From NCBI GenBank assembly GCA_013399115.1, contig VXAA01002207.1, forward strand, positions 258,930 through 322,929: a DNA stretch of 64,000 nt, written 5' to 3'. The notes beneath the pieces are model-generated. The model saw only the letters and a list, made by a program, of their open reading frames with translations. It was not told the origin of the DNA and searched no databases. Both the position numbers and the translations under genes were made by a program. The DNA comes from Anseranas semipalmata. Taxonomy: Eukaryota > Chordata > Aves > Anseriformes > Anseranatidae. How positions within the stretch are numbered: position 1 is the stretch's first letter; the number at the start of each line of letters is the position of its first letter. Shown here piece after piece: positions 60,501 to 64,000 of the stretch.

Positions 60501-63124
60501 GTTGATTCAGTTTGACAGGAATTAACTTGAATTTTGGACTAGATGAGAAACTCTGAGATTCACTTTTAAAAGTAAAACATACCAATTTGACAAAAACCAC
60601 TCTCTTTTGTGACTGTCATCAAAAGGTTGGAGCACCAACCTCTGTGAGAAGAGCATGAAGTATCCCCTCTCTGAGGGGACTTACTAAGCTATGTTTCATT
60701 TATTTTTGGATATTACAAATTGTGAAACATTTAAAGCATTAAATAAATTCAGTTCTGGTGTATCACCAGCAAAATAAGTGTATAGAGACTGAAATAGCGT
60801 TCTTGGAATTGATGATTTTAGCAATATAAATGTCTGGATTTACTTAGGCCTTTATTTACAGTCTTCCAGTAACCTGAACACCACCTACAAATCAGTTCCT
60901 AAAACATTACATTTCTGGAGATGGAGTCCTTTTCACTGCCTATCATTTGTCCTTTTTAATGGGGGTTAACCCTAGGGTTAGCTTAGGGTGCTTGTTTTTC
61001 TTGTGGGAAATTGCACTAGATCACACCTGAGCTGCTGGTAGGGTAGTTCCAGCTGATGTTTTAAGCATGTTTTAAATATCCAAATGAGTTGTTTTAAAAA
61101 TCTTTTCTTGACAGGATAGAGCCTGTTTAAACCATATTTATGCTATTGTACATATTCATTGCTTAATATGTAGGCGAAAGAGTTGAATTGTCCTCTCTTT
61201 CCAATGTGTGAAATTTGCCAGCTGATCTTAACTGACCTATGGCTTGAAGTCGTCTTCAACTCATAAAATCTCCTCTATTAAAGTAAAATGCATTTGTATT
61301 CAAATTACTTCAGTTTTGGGGCTGTAAACATGAATCTGAATTCTTTGCCCATCTATAAGCGTGCCCAGTATTTTTAAGGATGTCGTGCCTGTTCCTTGAA
61401 ATAGGACAGCTGATGCATTAAATACTTATTTTTTGCTGTTTTCAATGTCTGTTGAAACATAATGTATCCCAGGCTTGATGTGATTTTTGGCAGTCTTTTT
61501 AGAAATGCAATTCACTTAATACAGGCAGCAGTAATAACCCAGTAATGTTTCTGTGGCTTGGCTGCTTCTGTACAAAGGGTGAAAGTGCTGCCTCACTGAG
61601 GTCTTGCGGATCTCCTTGTGACTCAAAACGTCACCTTCTCTTGAACTTCAGACAACAGCTCACATCCCTTGTGCCTCTCCAAATACACTCTTCATAATCT
61701 GGCATCTTCCAAAGCCAAGACCTATTAAAGCCTGACTTCATTTTCTTGTGTATCAGGAATCTGAGAAGCATTTACCAGTCTGCTGCTTTGACGTTTCTAA
61801 CTGGGGAAGTGGCAAAAATAATCTCTGAGCTAGGAACGACTCAGGAGTTCATGGATAAAAGCTGTCTGGGAGCACTTGGTGCACTAGCTGGTGTGGATCC
61901 CAGACTGGCTGTTGGTGACAGTTAACCACAAAGTGAGATCCCTCCCGTAGCAGTTACCATCAGTTATTCATCACTGTTGTTCAACACTTCAACAGTACAG
62001 TCCTGAATTGGCAATAAATAAGTGAAAAGCAAATTATGTCTGTTCCTACAAGAAAAGATTGAAATTCCTGAGTTTCTCAACAGACTTGAGAGAATGGAGT
62101 TGAGGAGGAAGCGTTCTGTTTCTAGAAATTTTTGTAAATGACAGCTGATGGGAGTCCAGTGGGACCCCTGCATTGCACACCTGTTTGTGTTAAACAACCA
62201 CAGATTCTTTTGTCTTGGGAGCCTTGTCTCATCTTCTGGTTGCTTCCCCGCTGTTGCCAGCATCACCTTGGCCTCTGCTGGATTAAAGAATGTAAGCATT
62301 TCTGCGGTTTGGTCAGTAACATCCTTACAGTCCCGTTGTTAGTGGTATTTCAGTATTATCTGATGGTGCAAAATATTGAGATCTGACTCATTAGTACACA
62401 GTGCTGGTGCTTCTTGAAATTCAGACTCCTTTAGATTGTTGTTATTTGTCTGTCTGGCTTAAAATTTAGTTACAAAACACTTCTCAGAGAACATAATGGT
62501 TTTCGAGATACTCCTTTCAAACTATTTGCTTTCCTGATGAAGCAAGTTAATTTGCATTAAGTTTTCAGATGCTTTTCTAAGATTGTGAAACTAGTTATAA
62601 TCCCAGGAGGCTCTTAAAGGGATAGTTGCTCTACTATTACTGCTCCATTTCCCTTCTCCATTAACAACAGATATTCTGCTGTTCGTTGATCAGCTTAGAT
62701 CAGAAGAATTCAAGATTATTGGCCATCTGTTACTAGCATTTGCATTATGAAGGACCCTTAAGTATAAATACAAAATAGCTCAGTCTCCGTTTGGTATTTT
62801 TTGTTTTATTGTGTGAAGTAACTGTGTAACTTGTGAAATTTTAATAGAAGGCATTCCTTTTGAACAGCTAATAACAGGCTTACTGAGAAGAGCCTTCAGA
62901 ATTTGTAATTGAAAGTGTATGTCTGGTCAGAAAAGATCTCTTTAAAACAACAACAAAAAAAACAACAACCCCAAACTAATAGTTCTGTCTCTGTTAAACA
63001 GGATAACAAAAAGATGAAGAAATCATTAGAAGAAGAACAAAGAGCTCGCAAGGACTTGGAGAAGCTTGTTAGAAAAGTACTAAAGAACATGAATGATCCA
63101 TCTTGGGATGAAACCAATTTATAA
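39..63124 (+). CDS. ARHGEF7: ARHGEF7 (beta-PIX/Cool-1) Rac/Cdc42 guanine nucleotide exchange factor, 3' 18 coding exons
   Basis: Exchange factor and scaffold for Rac1/Cdc42. In the known family the SH3 binds PAK kinases, the DH-PH tandem exchanges nucleotide, a C-terminal region binds GIT1/2, the coiled coil oligomerises and the final residues bind PDZ proteins such as Shank and Scribble at focal adhesions and synapses. Exons seen: 39-240, 5793-5881, 12035-12129, 12427-12522, 19943-20065, 31191-31329, 32227-32286, 33483-33629, 35479-35565, 39114-39192, 40656-40795, 41426-41650, 43862-43955, 47449-47538, 50593-50769, 59607-59706, 60367-60421, 63002-63124. All have GT-AG borders and matching phases; the total is 705 codons plus stop from the ATG at 42. 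Trp43, Leu238-Leu239 and Ser525-Thr526 sit at the residue numbers used for rat beta-PIX, so length is conserved. The paralogue ARHGEF6 (alpha-PIX) is less likely because the SH3, C-terminal tail and isoform ends match beta-PIX. Confidence 0.97.
241..5792 (+). other. ARHGEF7 intron 1
   Basis: 5.55 kb intron with no supported gene. It holds a C-run ending in an undetermined base (590-603), a 27-T run (2313-2339), a short AAAAT tandem (about 2998-3018), an undetermined base at 2906, a poly-T (5228-5245) and two GC-richer patches (about 1740-1920 and 4540-4870). These patches are open in several frames on both strands but show no recognisable protein. Confidence 0.85.
2313..2339. repeat. poly(T) run, 27 bases
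   Basis: Uninterrupted T27 in intron 1; no retrocopy body was recognised beside it. Confidence 0.95.
5793..5881 (+). CDS. ARHGEF7: ARHGEF7 exon 2: SH3-DH linker
   Basis: Residues 67-96. Acceptor TTTATTTCAG ends at 5792 and donor GTGAGT begins at 5882. The exon enters in phase 1 (G from exon 1 plus AA gives Glu67) and leaves in phase 0. It encodes the basic, Ser/Pro-rich linker ([16 protein letters not shown]) and the start of the DH helix (NKSYYNV). The match to the beta-PIX linker is essentially complete. Confidence 0.97.
5882..12034 (+). other. ARHGEF7 intron 2
   Basis: 6.15 kb AT-rich intron. It contains a perfect 28-bp palindrome (8292-8319), short poly-T runs near 10270 and 10610, and a GC-richer block around 9640-9960 that is open on both strands without any recognisable product. 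No transposon was recognised. Confidence 0.85.
8292..8319. repeat. perfect 28-bp palindrome
   Basis: Each arm reads TGTTCAAACAGTTT to the centre between 8305 and 8306, and the reverse complement is identical over all 28 positions. No spacer is present. It lies deep in intron 2, far from splice sites. Confidence 0.95.
12035..12129 (+). CDS. ARHGEF7: ARHGEF7 exon 3: DH domain, conserved region 1
   Basis: Residues 97-127 plus two bases of codon 128. Acceptor TTGTAG ends at 12034, donor GTATGT starts at 12130. It encodes the first DH helix ([17 protein letters not shown]), with the ETE glutamates that in Dbl-family proteins contact the GTPase switch regions, then [10 protein letters not shown]. 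Phase 0 in, phase 2 out. Confidence 0.97.
12130..12426 (+). other. ARHGEF7 intron 3
   Basis: Short 297-base intron; nothing but splice signals is seen. The acceptor (CTCCAG, ends 12426) lies after a weak pyrimidine tract. Confidence 0.9.
12427..12522 (+). CDS. ARHGEF7: ARHGEF7 exon 4: DH domain
   Basis: Residues 128-159 plus two bases of codon 160. It encodes the helix segment [19 protein letters not shown] followed by [11 protein letters not shown]. Donor GTAAGT begins at 12523. Phase 2 on both sides, so it could be skipped without a frameshift, although this would break the DH fold. Confidence 0.97.
12523..19942 (+). other. ARHGEF7 intron 4
   Basis: 7.4 kb intron. It contains A-runs (12800-12814, 16080-16094), T-rich tracts, a paired near-repeat of TCACTGATC-GCTTCAA at 15106-15150, and an AT-only microsatellite block (19736-19816, AATAAT and ATATAT units). 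The several 60-90 codon open frames have no recognisable protein features. Confidence 0.85.
19736..19816. repeat. AT-rich microsatellite block
   Basis: Runs of (AAT)n and (AT)n units interrupted by a short ACAACAACAC stretch, about 125 bases before exon 5. Confidence 0.85.
19943..20065 (+). CDS. ARHGEF7: ARHGEF7 exon 5: DH domain core
   Basis: Residues 160-200 plus two bases of codon 201. It encodes [19 protein letters not shown], then [19 protein letters not shown]; the aromatic-Ala-Tyr-Cys-Asn-His helix matches conserved region 2 of PIX DH domains. Acceptor TATTTTTAG ends at 19942, donor GTATGT at 20066. Phase 2 in and out. Confidence 0.97.
22332..23305 (-). mobile_element. CR1 LINE fragment, 5'-truncated, minus strand
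   Basis: The left end (TCACAGAATCACAGAATTG, followed by GGTTGGAAGGGACAT) is the reverse complement of the avian CR1 3' terminus. To the right of the gap, the minus strand encodes the C-terminal half of the CR1 reverse transcriptase: [20 protein letters not shown], then the catalytic YADD box in [11 protein letters not shown], then the [15 protein letters not shown] block. The middle is 281 undetermined bases (22449-22729). The element stops near 23305 within the region before GVPQGS, so it is a dead 5'-truncated copy that entered intron 5 antisense to ARHGEF7. The open frames running through the gap are artefacts of the undetermined bases. Confidence 0.93.
22449..22729. other. assembly gap (281 N)
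   Basis: Undetermined bases inside the CR1 copy; the true length is unknown. Confidence 1.
23291..23339. repeat. short direct duplication at the CR1 5'-truncation edge
   Basis: CAGTATCAAAAAGCCACTGTG (23291-23311) recurs with one A fewer at 23320-23339, 29 bases apart. The first copy belongs to CR1-like sequence; the second opens the non-CR1 flank. Confidence 0.8.
26230..26419 (+). promoter_or_regulatory. candidate internal promoter / 5'UTR of a short ARHGEF7 isoform
   Basis: Inside AT-rich intron 5 this stretch is clearly GC-richer and carries CG dinucleotides (CATACGCGGAGC, CCCCGAGCGAGC, TTTGGCGCTAGG). It holds an AP-1-type TGAGTCA (26234-26240), a CRE-like TGATGTCAT (26299-26307) and an A/T-rich GAAATTAAAAG (26361-26371), then runs into the ATG at 26420. 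An in-frame TGA at 26390-26392 precedes that ATG, which fits a 5'UTR. No transcription start can be placed from sequence alone; promoter function is inferred. Confidence 0.5.
26420..26505 (+). CDS. ARHGEF7: candidate alternative first coding exon of ARHGEF7 (28 codons, phase-matched to exon 6)
   Basis: ATG at 26420 has A at -3 and an upstream in-frame stop (26390). It opens 28 codons, [20 protein letters not shown] then YKQRPTSE, plus two bases of the next codon, and ends at a strong donor (AAGT|GTAAGT, donor at 26506). Exon 6 needs exactly two carried bases and starts with T, so the join gives GTT (Val) and then reads on in the ARHGEF7 frame EELGEFMEM. The protein would be about 533 residues (about 474 without exon 15): no SH3 and no DH conserved regions 1-2, but with the end of the DH, the PH, the GIT-binding region, the coiled coil and the PDZ tail. 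I do not firmly recall this N-terminus from known isoforms. Transcript evidence is needed; the alternative is a chance open frame. Confidence 0.6.
31191..31329 (+). CDS. ARHGEF7: ARHGEF7 exon 6: DH domain, GEF-critical Leu-Leu
   Basis: Residues 201-247. It encodes [20 protein letters not shown], then the catalytic-face helix [20 protein letters not shown]. Leu238-Leu239 of TLLKEL are the pair whose mutation is classically used to kill beta-PIX exchange activity; their position agrees with rat numbering. Acceptor GTGCACAG ends at 31190; donor GTATAT at 31330 is weaker than its neighbours. Phase 2 in, 0 out. Confidence 0.97.
31330..32226 (+). other. ARHGEF7 intron 6
   Basis: 897-base intron with nothing recognisable beyond the splice signals and a T-rich tract upstream of the acceptor (CTTTTAG). 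Confidence 0.88.
32227..32286 (+). CDS. ARHGEF7: ARHGEF7 exon 7: DH domain, 20 codons
   Basis: Residues 248-267 ([20 protein letters not shown]), between CTTTTAG (ends 32226) and donor GTAAGA (32287). This is the loop and helix leading into conserved region 3. Symmetrical phase 0. Confidence 0.97.
32309..32328. repeat. (TA)n microsatellite
   Basis: About ten TA units beginning 22 bases downstream of the exon 7 donor. Confidence 0.9.
32992..33013. repeat. inverted repeat, 10-bp arms, 2-base loop
   Basis: ACTCATCTCA (32992-33001), loop AG, then TGAGATGAGT (33004-33013); the arms are exactly complementary. Confidence 0.9.
33483..33629 (+). CDS. ARHGEF7: ARHGEF7 exon 8: end of DH, start of PH
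   Basis: Residues 268-316. It encodes the long DH C-terminal helix [20 protein letters not shown], then [20 protein letters not shown] and VMIQCAGSE, the first PH strand. Acceptor TTTGTTAG ends at 33482 and donor GTAATG at 33630. Phase 0 on both sides. Confidence 0.97.
33630..35478 (+). other. ARHGEF7 intron 8
   Basis: 1.85 kb AT-rich intron with an A-run (34801-34816) and a CAAAAACAAAC-type low-complexity stretch near 34490-34525. No gene or transposon was recognised. Confidence 0.88.
35479..35565 (+). CDS. ARHGEF7: ARHGEF7 exon 9: PH domain core
   Basis: Residues 317-345 ([20 protein letters not shown], then PRMSGFIYQ), the central PH strands with the typical RYLLLF...LL pattern. Ser340 in PRMSG is at the number of a reported beta-PIX phosphosite. 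Acceptor TTGATCAG ends at 35478, donor GTAAAG at 35566. Phase 0. Confidence 0.97.
35566..39113 (+). other. ARHGEF7 intron 9
   Basis: 3.5 kb. It contains a T-run (35609-35625) and a moderately GC-richer middle (about 36050-36500 and 37400-37780). The middle could be very old repeat DNA, but I cannot assign it to a family. No gene is supported. Confidence 0.85.
39114..39192 (+). CDS. ARHGEF7: ARHGEF7 exon 10: PH domain
   Basis: Residues 346-371 plus one base. It encodes [20 protein letters not shown], then NAFEIS, PH strands 4-6. Acceptor TTTTTTAG ends at 39113. Donor GTATTG at 39193 departs from the GTRAGT consensus. Phase 0 in, 1 out. Confidence 0.97.
39193..40655 (+). other. ARHGEF7 intron 10
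   Basis: 1.46 kb intron dominated at its left by a sense-strand CR1 3' end (39263-39482) that begins only about 70 bases from the exon 10 donor. The remainder is plain intronic DNA. Confidence 0.88.
39263..39482 (+). mobile_element. CR1 LINE 3' end, plus strand
   Basis: Recognisable CR1 3'UTR order: AAAACTTTCTCACTCTGAGG, GGTTTCCCAGAGGTTGTGGA, CTAGGTGGCCCTGCTTGAGC, AGGTCCCTTCCAATC and the terminal CCATTTTGTGATTATAC. Only the last about 220 bases are present, with no coding part; divergence suggests an old copy. Confidence 0.92.
40656..40795 (+). CDS. ARHGEF7: ARHGEF7 exon 11: PH C-terminal helix
   Basis: Residues 372-418. It encodes [20 protein letters not shown], then DHLQKQTKV, whose invariant PH-helix Trp is in HEWV, then the linker [17 protein letters not shown]. 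Acceptor TGTCACCTAG ends at 40655, donor GTAAGA at 40796. Phase 1 in, 0 out. Confidence 0.97.
40796..41425 (+). other. ARHGEF7 intron 11
   Basis: 630-base intron; nothing seen except splice signals (acceptor TCTTTGACAG). Confidence 0.9.
41426..41650 (+). CDS. ARHGEF7: ARHGEF7 exon 12: proline-rich 75-codon cassette
   Basis: Residues 419-493, exactly 75 codons with phase 0 at both ends. It is rich in Pro, His, Ser and Thr ([32 protein letters not shown]) with a basic/proline core [12 protein letters not shown] and [11 protein letters not shown]. It is predicted to be disordered and to act as a partner-binding linker between the PH and GIT-binding regions. Its size fits the 75-residue proline-rich segment described as absent from the beta-PIX-c splice form, so cassette skipping is likely conserved. 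Acceptor TTTGACAG ends at 41425; donor GTGAGA at 41651. Confidence 0.96.
42664..42752 (-). mobile_element. CR1 LINE 3'-terminal fragment, minus strand
   Basis: AGAATCATAGAGTGGTTTGG, GTTGGAAGGGACCTTAAAG, CCAACCCCCCTGCCATGGGC and AGGGACACCTCCCACTAGA are the reverse complement of the standard avian CR1 3' end. About 89 bases remain. Confidence 0.95.
42781..42812. repeat. (TTTA)n simple repeat
   Basis: Imperfect TTTA/CTTA units just after the CR1 fragment. Confidence 0.85.
43301..43339. repeat. 20/19-base tandem duplication
   Basis: TTGTTCCTGTAAAATTAGCA is followed immediately by the same sequence lacking one A. Confidence 0.92.
43862..43955 (+). CDS. ARHGEF7: ARHGEF7 exon 13: start of GIT-binding region
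   Basis: Residues 494-524 plus one base. It is strongly basic ([20 protein letters not shown]) and then acidic (SDEEFALRK). The split codon at the junction with exon 14 makes Ser525, next to Thr526, the pair described as a kinase target in beta-PIX. Acceptor CCCCACACAG ends at 43861, donor GTAAGA at 43956. Confidence 0.97.
43956..47448 (+). other. ARHGEF7 intron 13
   Basis: 3.5 kb AT-rich intron with an A-run near 44252, a C-run near 45950 and a 21-T run (46529-46549). No gene or transposon was recognised. Confidence 0.88.
46529..46549. repeat. poly(T) run, 21 bases
   Basis: Uninterrupted T21 in intron 13. Confidence 0.93.
47449..47538 (+). CDS. ARHGEF7: ARHGEF7 exon 14: GIT-binding helix
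   Basis: Residues 525-554 plus one base. It encodes the GIT-binding helix ([20 protein letters not shown], then AKTRQTLNS). Together with exon 13 it covers residues about 494-554, the GIT1/2-binding interval known in rat. Acceptor TTGATTCTAG ends at 47448; donor GTAAGT at 47539. Phase 1 in and out, so it can splice to exon 15 or directly to exon 16. Confidence 0.97.
47539..50592 (+). other. ARHGEF7 intron 14
   Basis: 3.05 kb with a (GT)n-like stretch at 49020-49032 and a perfect 12-bp hairpin (49087-49113). The acceptor of exon 15 is preceded by a very long C/T-rich tract (about 50455-50590), which suits regulated splicing. No other gene was recognised. Confidence 0.87.
49087..49113. repeat. 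inverted repeat, 12-bp arms, 3-base loop
   Basis: CTATGTATATTT (49087-49098), loop AAG, then AAATATACATAG (49102-49113), exactly complementary. Confidence 0.92.
50593..50769 (+). CDS. ARHGEF7: ARHGEF7 exon 15: serine-rich 59-codon cassette
   Basis: Residues 555-613 plus one base; 177 bases with phase 1 on both sides, so inclusion or skipping keeps frame. It encodes [40 protein letters not shown] and [25 protein letters not shown] is a basophilic-kinase type site and SEDSDYDS an acidic serine cluster. The 59-residue size matches the insert described for the beta-PIX-b splice form. The donor CTC|GTAAGA is at 50770; ignoring it gives the alternative C-terminus described separately. Confidence 0.96.
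50593..50807 (+). CDS. ARHGEF7: ARHGEF7 alternative last exon (exon 15 read-through, tail ending SYISHQN)
   Basis: If the donor at 50770 is not used, the frame continues 12 residues ([12 protein letters not shown]) to the TAA at 50805-50807. This gives a 625-residue protein from ATG 42 that has the GIT-binding region but no coiled coil and no PDZ ligand. The same ending is known in mammalian ARHGEF7 isoforms. The protein would be monomeric or poorly oligomerised. Its 3'UTR follows directly. Confidence 0.88.
50808..53545 (+). other. ARHGEF7: candidate 3'UTR of the short-tail isoform
   Basis: Downstream of the TAA at 50807 the sequence is AT-rich and free of recognised repeats. It carries AATAAA hexamers at 51292, 51981, 52127 and 53522. 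The last is followed by a region without further strong hexamers nearby, so I place the likely end there; an end at any earlier signal is possible. In transcripts using the 50770 donor this is simply intron 15. Confidence 0.5.
53522..53527 (+). terminator. candidate poly(A) signal AATAAA for the exon 15 isoform
   Basis: AATAAA in GTTGAAATAAATTTTGC, followed within 40 bases by a T/G-rich stretch. Chosen over earlier hexamers only on context. Confidence 0.4.
53546..59606 (+). other. ARHGEF7 intron 15, distal part
   Basis: 6 kb of T-rich, low-repeat DNA with a 31-A run (54498-54528), a T-run near 55255-55270 and an A-run (59435-59450). No gene or CR1 was seen. Intron 15 as a whole runs 50770-59606. 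Confidence 0.85.
54498..54528. repeat. poly(A) run, 31 bases
   Basis: Uninterrupted A31, the longest homopolymer in the window; no retrogene body was seen upstream of it. Confidence 0.95.
59607..59706 (+). CDS. ARHGEF7: ARHGEF7 exon 16: C-terminal acidic linker
   Basis: Residues 614-646 plus two bases. It encodes [20 protein letters not shown], then [12 protein letters not shown], the conserved linker before the coiled coil. Acceptor TTTTTACAACAG ends at 59606; donor GTAAGA at 59707. Phase 1 in (accepts exon 14 or 15), phase 2 out. Confidence 0.96.
59707..60366 (+). other. ARHGEF7 intron 16
   Basis: 660-base intron; a T-run (about 60258-60271) and the pyrimidine tract TTCTTTTTTTTCGTTTTAG before exon 17. 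Nothing else was seen. Confidence 0.9.
60367..60421 (+). CDS. ARHGEF7: ARHGEF7 exon 17: first half of coiled coil
   Basis: Residues 647-665. It encodes [19 protein letters not shown], with heptad spacing of Leu/Val, the start of the oligomerising leucine zipper. The acceptor is a TAGAAG (NAGNAG) tandem. The donor CAG|GTTGGT at 60422 is the weakest in the gene. Phase 2 in, 0 out. Confidence 0.96.
60367..60496 (+). CDS. ARHGEF7: candidate extended exon 17 with premature stop (alternative C-terminus)
   Basis: If the weak GTTGGT donor is bypassed, the frame adds 19 residues ([19 protein letters not shown]) and stops at TAA 60479-60481. A consensus GTAAGT donor follows at 60497. The product would keep half of the coiled coil and lose the PDZ ligand. 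Because the stop is only 15 bases before that junction, and the junction is the last one, nonsense-mediated decay would not be expected. Sequence supports the option, not its use. Confidence 0.35.
60422..63001 (+). other. ARHGEF7 intron 17
   Basis: 2.6 kb. It carries the extended-exon option at its left end and an AATAAA (about 60739). No transposon was recognised. The acceptor of exon 18 (CTCTGTTAAACAG) follows an AACAACAAAA-rich tract. Confidence 0.86.
63002..63124 (+). CDS. ARHGEF7: ARHGEF7 exon 18: coiled coil end and PDZ ligand, stop
   Basis: Residues 666-705 and TAA at 63122-63124. It encodes [20 protein letters not shown], then [20 protein letters not shown]. The charged heptads complete the oligomerising coiled coil; the terminal DETNL is the class-I-like PDZ ligand used for Shank and Scribble. 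Phase 0 in. Confidence 0.98.
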   Translation, partial: DNKKMKKSLEEEQRARKDLEKLVRKVLKNMNDPSWDETNL

Positions 63125-63999
63125 CCAGTTTTTTCTTTTTTTCTTTCTATTGAAAGACCAGTTGTAAAACTGAGCTGGGAAGCCTTCTGACATTAGTCAG
63201 TGTTGCATCAGGAGCACTACAAAACAGGATTTAACTGGATCTGGTGATTTCTTGCTCTGAACACATAGAAACAGTCAAGCCATTTACTGAAGCAATCTGT
63301 ACTTTAAGTGTGGAGACTGTGGATCCTGAACTCTACTAAACTTAATTTGTTTGCATCTAAATTACCTCATTTTGCAGAAGGTGCAGCACCTGACTAAAAG
63401 TCCATGTTTTTCAGTGGCTTTTTAATTAAATATATATTTTTCTTGTAAATATCTGTAATTTTGAATGCATATGTGGTTGGTATATCAGGGCTGATACGTT
63501 ATTTTTTTCTCTTGTTCTTACAATGCTCACAAGTGTTAGCAATGATGGCAGTACTGTCTTACCTAAGAAGGGTCAGAGTTCTTTGTGGATAATTATGGAT
63601 TTGCTCCAAATTATCCACTCATCACACATGCAAATTTAAAAACCTGCTTTTCCTATTGATCAGTGTATTTAAATCCTTTACTGTTATTTATGTCTGCACA
63701 TACATTTTTAAACAGTTTACAATTGTTTAAAAACAGTATTAAACTACAGAAAGTTGTTTATTGACAGTAGAAACAATTTTTAACAATACTAATGCCCGTG
63801 ATTTACATTCATGTACACTTATTTGGCAGACTAATCTGTTGTGCTTTGGCCACCAAAAGACTGATGTACTTGCCTGCTTCTTATGACTGTGATTTTTAGG
63901 TGTTTATGTACTACATTTTCTATTGTTGTGCTTAAACATACAGCTGGCTGATAATTTAATGGATCATACAGTTTGTTAAAGCAAAAAAAAAAAAAAAAA
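63125..63999 (+). other. ARHGEF7: ARHGEF7 3'UTR of the long-tail isoform
   Basis: AT-rich sequence after the stop with a Pumilio-type TGTAAATA near 63445 and ATTAAA hexamers at 63425 and 63738. The window ends in a genomic A17 run (63983-63999). The end of the transcript is uncertain and may be outside the window. Confidence 0.7.
63738..63743 (+). terminator. candidate poly(A) signal ATTAAA
   Basis: ATTAAA in CAGTATTAAACTAC, about 615 bases after the stop codon; an earlier ATTAAA at 63425 is an alternative. Assigned only by hexamer and position. Confidence 0.35.
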
Positions 64000-64000
64000 T

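Noticed and set aside
60964..60985. Head-to-head telomere-like TTAACCCTAGGGTTAG
   Set aside because: Only about one repeat unit each way; far too short to call an interstitial telomere fusion.
61698..61925. 75-codon open stretch in intron 17 with an acceptor-like TATCAG at 61756 and a protein-looking tail
   Set aside because: Joined to exon 17 (phase 0) the acceptor reads a different frame that stops quickly, so it does not serve as an ARHGEF7 terminal exon; no family recognised.

Overview
This is a vertebrate, almost certainly avian, nuclear genomic window. It has classical split genes with GT-AG introns, AT-rich introns, and three copies of the bird/reptile LINE family CR1, with the typical avian CR1 3' end and a CR1 reverse transcriptase fragment. 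The species cannot be fixed from the sequence alone. There are no bacterial-type genes, CRISPR arrays, tRNAs or rRNAs that I can support.

One gene fills the window: ARHGEF7 (beta-PIX / Cool-1), on the + strand, entered at the SH3 exon (upstream calponin-homology exons lie off the left edge) and followed to the stop codon and last 3'UTR. I traced 18 coding exons whose splice phases all match. Spliced fully they encode 705 residues from the ATG at 42; without the 59-codon exon 15 they encode 646, the length I recall for the classical rat beta-PIX. Landmark residues fall at their known rat positions: Trp43 in the SH3, Leu238-Leu239 in the DH domain, Ser525-Thr526 at the exon 13/14 junction. No frameshift or premature stop was found.

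Layout: SH3 (39-240); linker and DH (RhoGEF) domain (5793-33629); PH domain (33483-40795); proline-rich 75-codon cassette (41426-41650); GIT-binding region (43862-47538); serine-rich 59-codon cassette, also usable as an alternative last exon (50593-50807); C-terminal linker, coiled coil and PDZ ligand (59607-63124); 3'UTR to about the window end. Introns are mostly unremarkable AT-rich DNA with CR1 fragments, homopolymer runs and one 281-base assembly gap (22449-22729) inside a CR1.

The most interesting signal is a probable internal first exon at about 26300-26505. A GC-richer island in the large intron 5 carries an ATG in good context, an upstream in-frame stop, 28 codons and a strong GTAAGT donor whose phase matches exon 6 exactly. 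It would produce a beta-PIX lacking the SH3 and the front half of the DH domain but retaining the PH, GIT-binding and coiled-coil parts. Other regulatory points are two alternative C-terminal ends (exon 15 read-through, exon 17 extension) that remove all or half of the coiled coil plus the PDZ ligand, a NAGNAG acceptor at exon 17, and a perfect 28-bp palindrome in intron 2.
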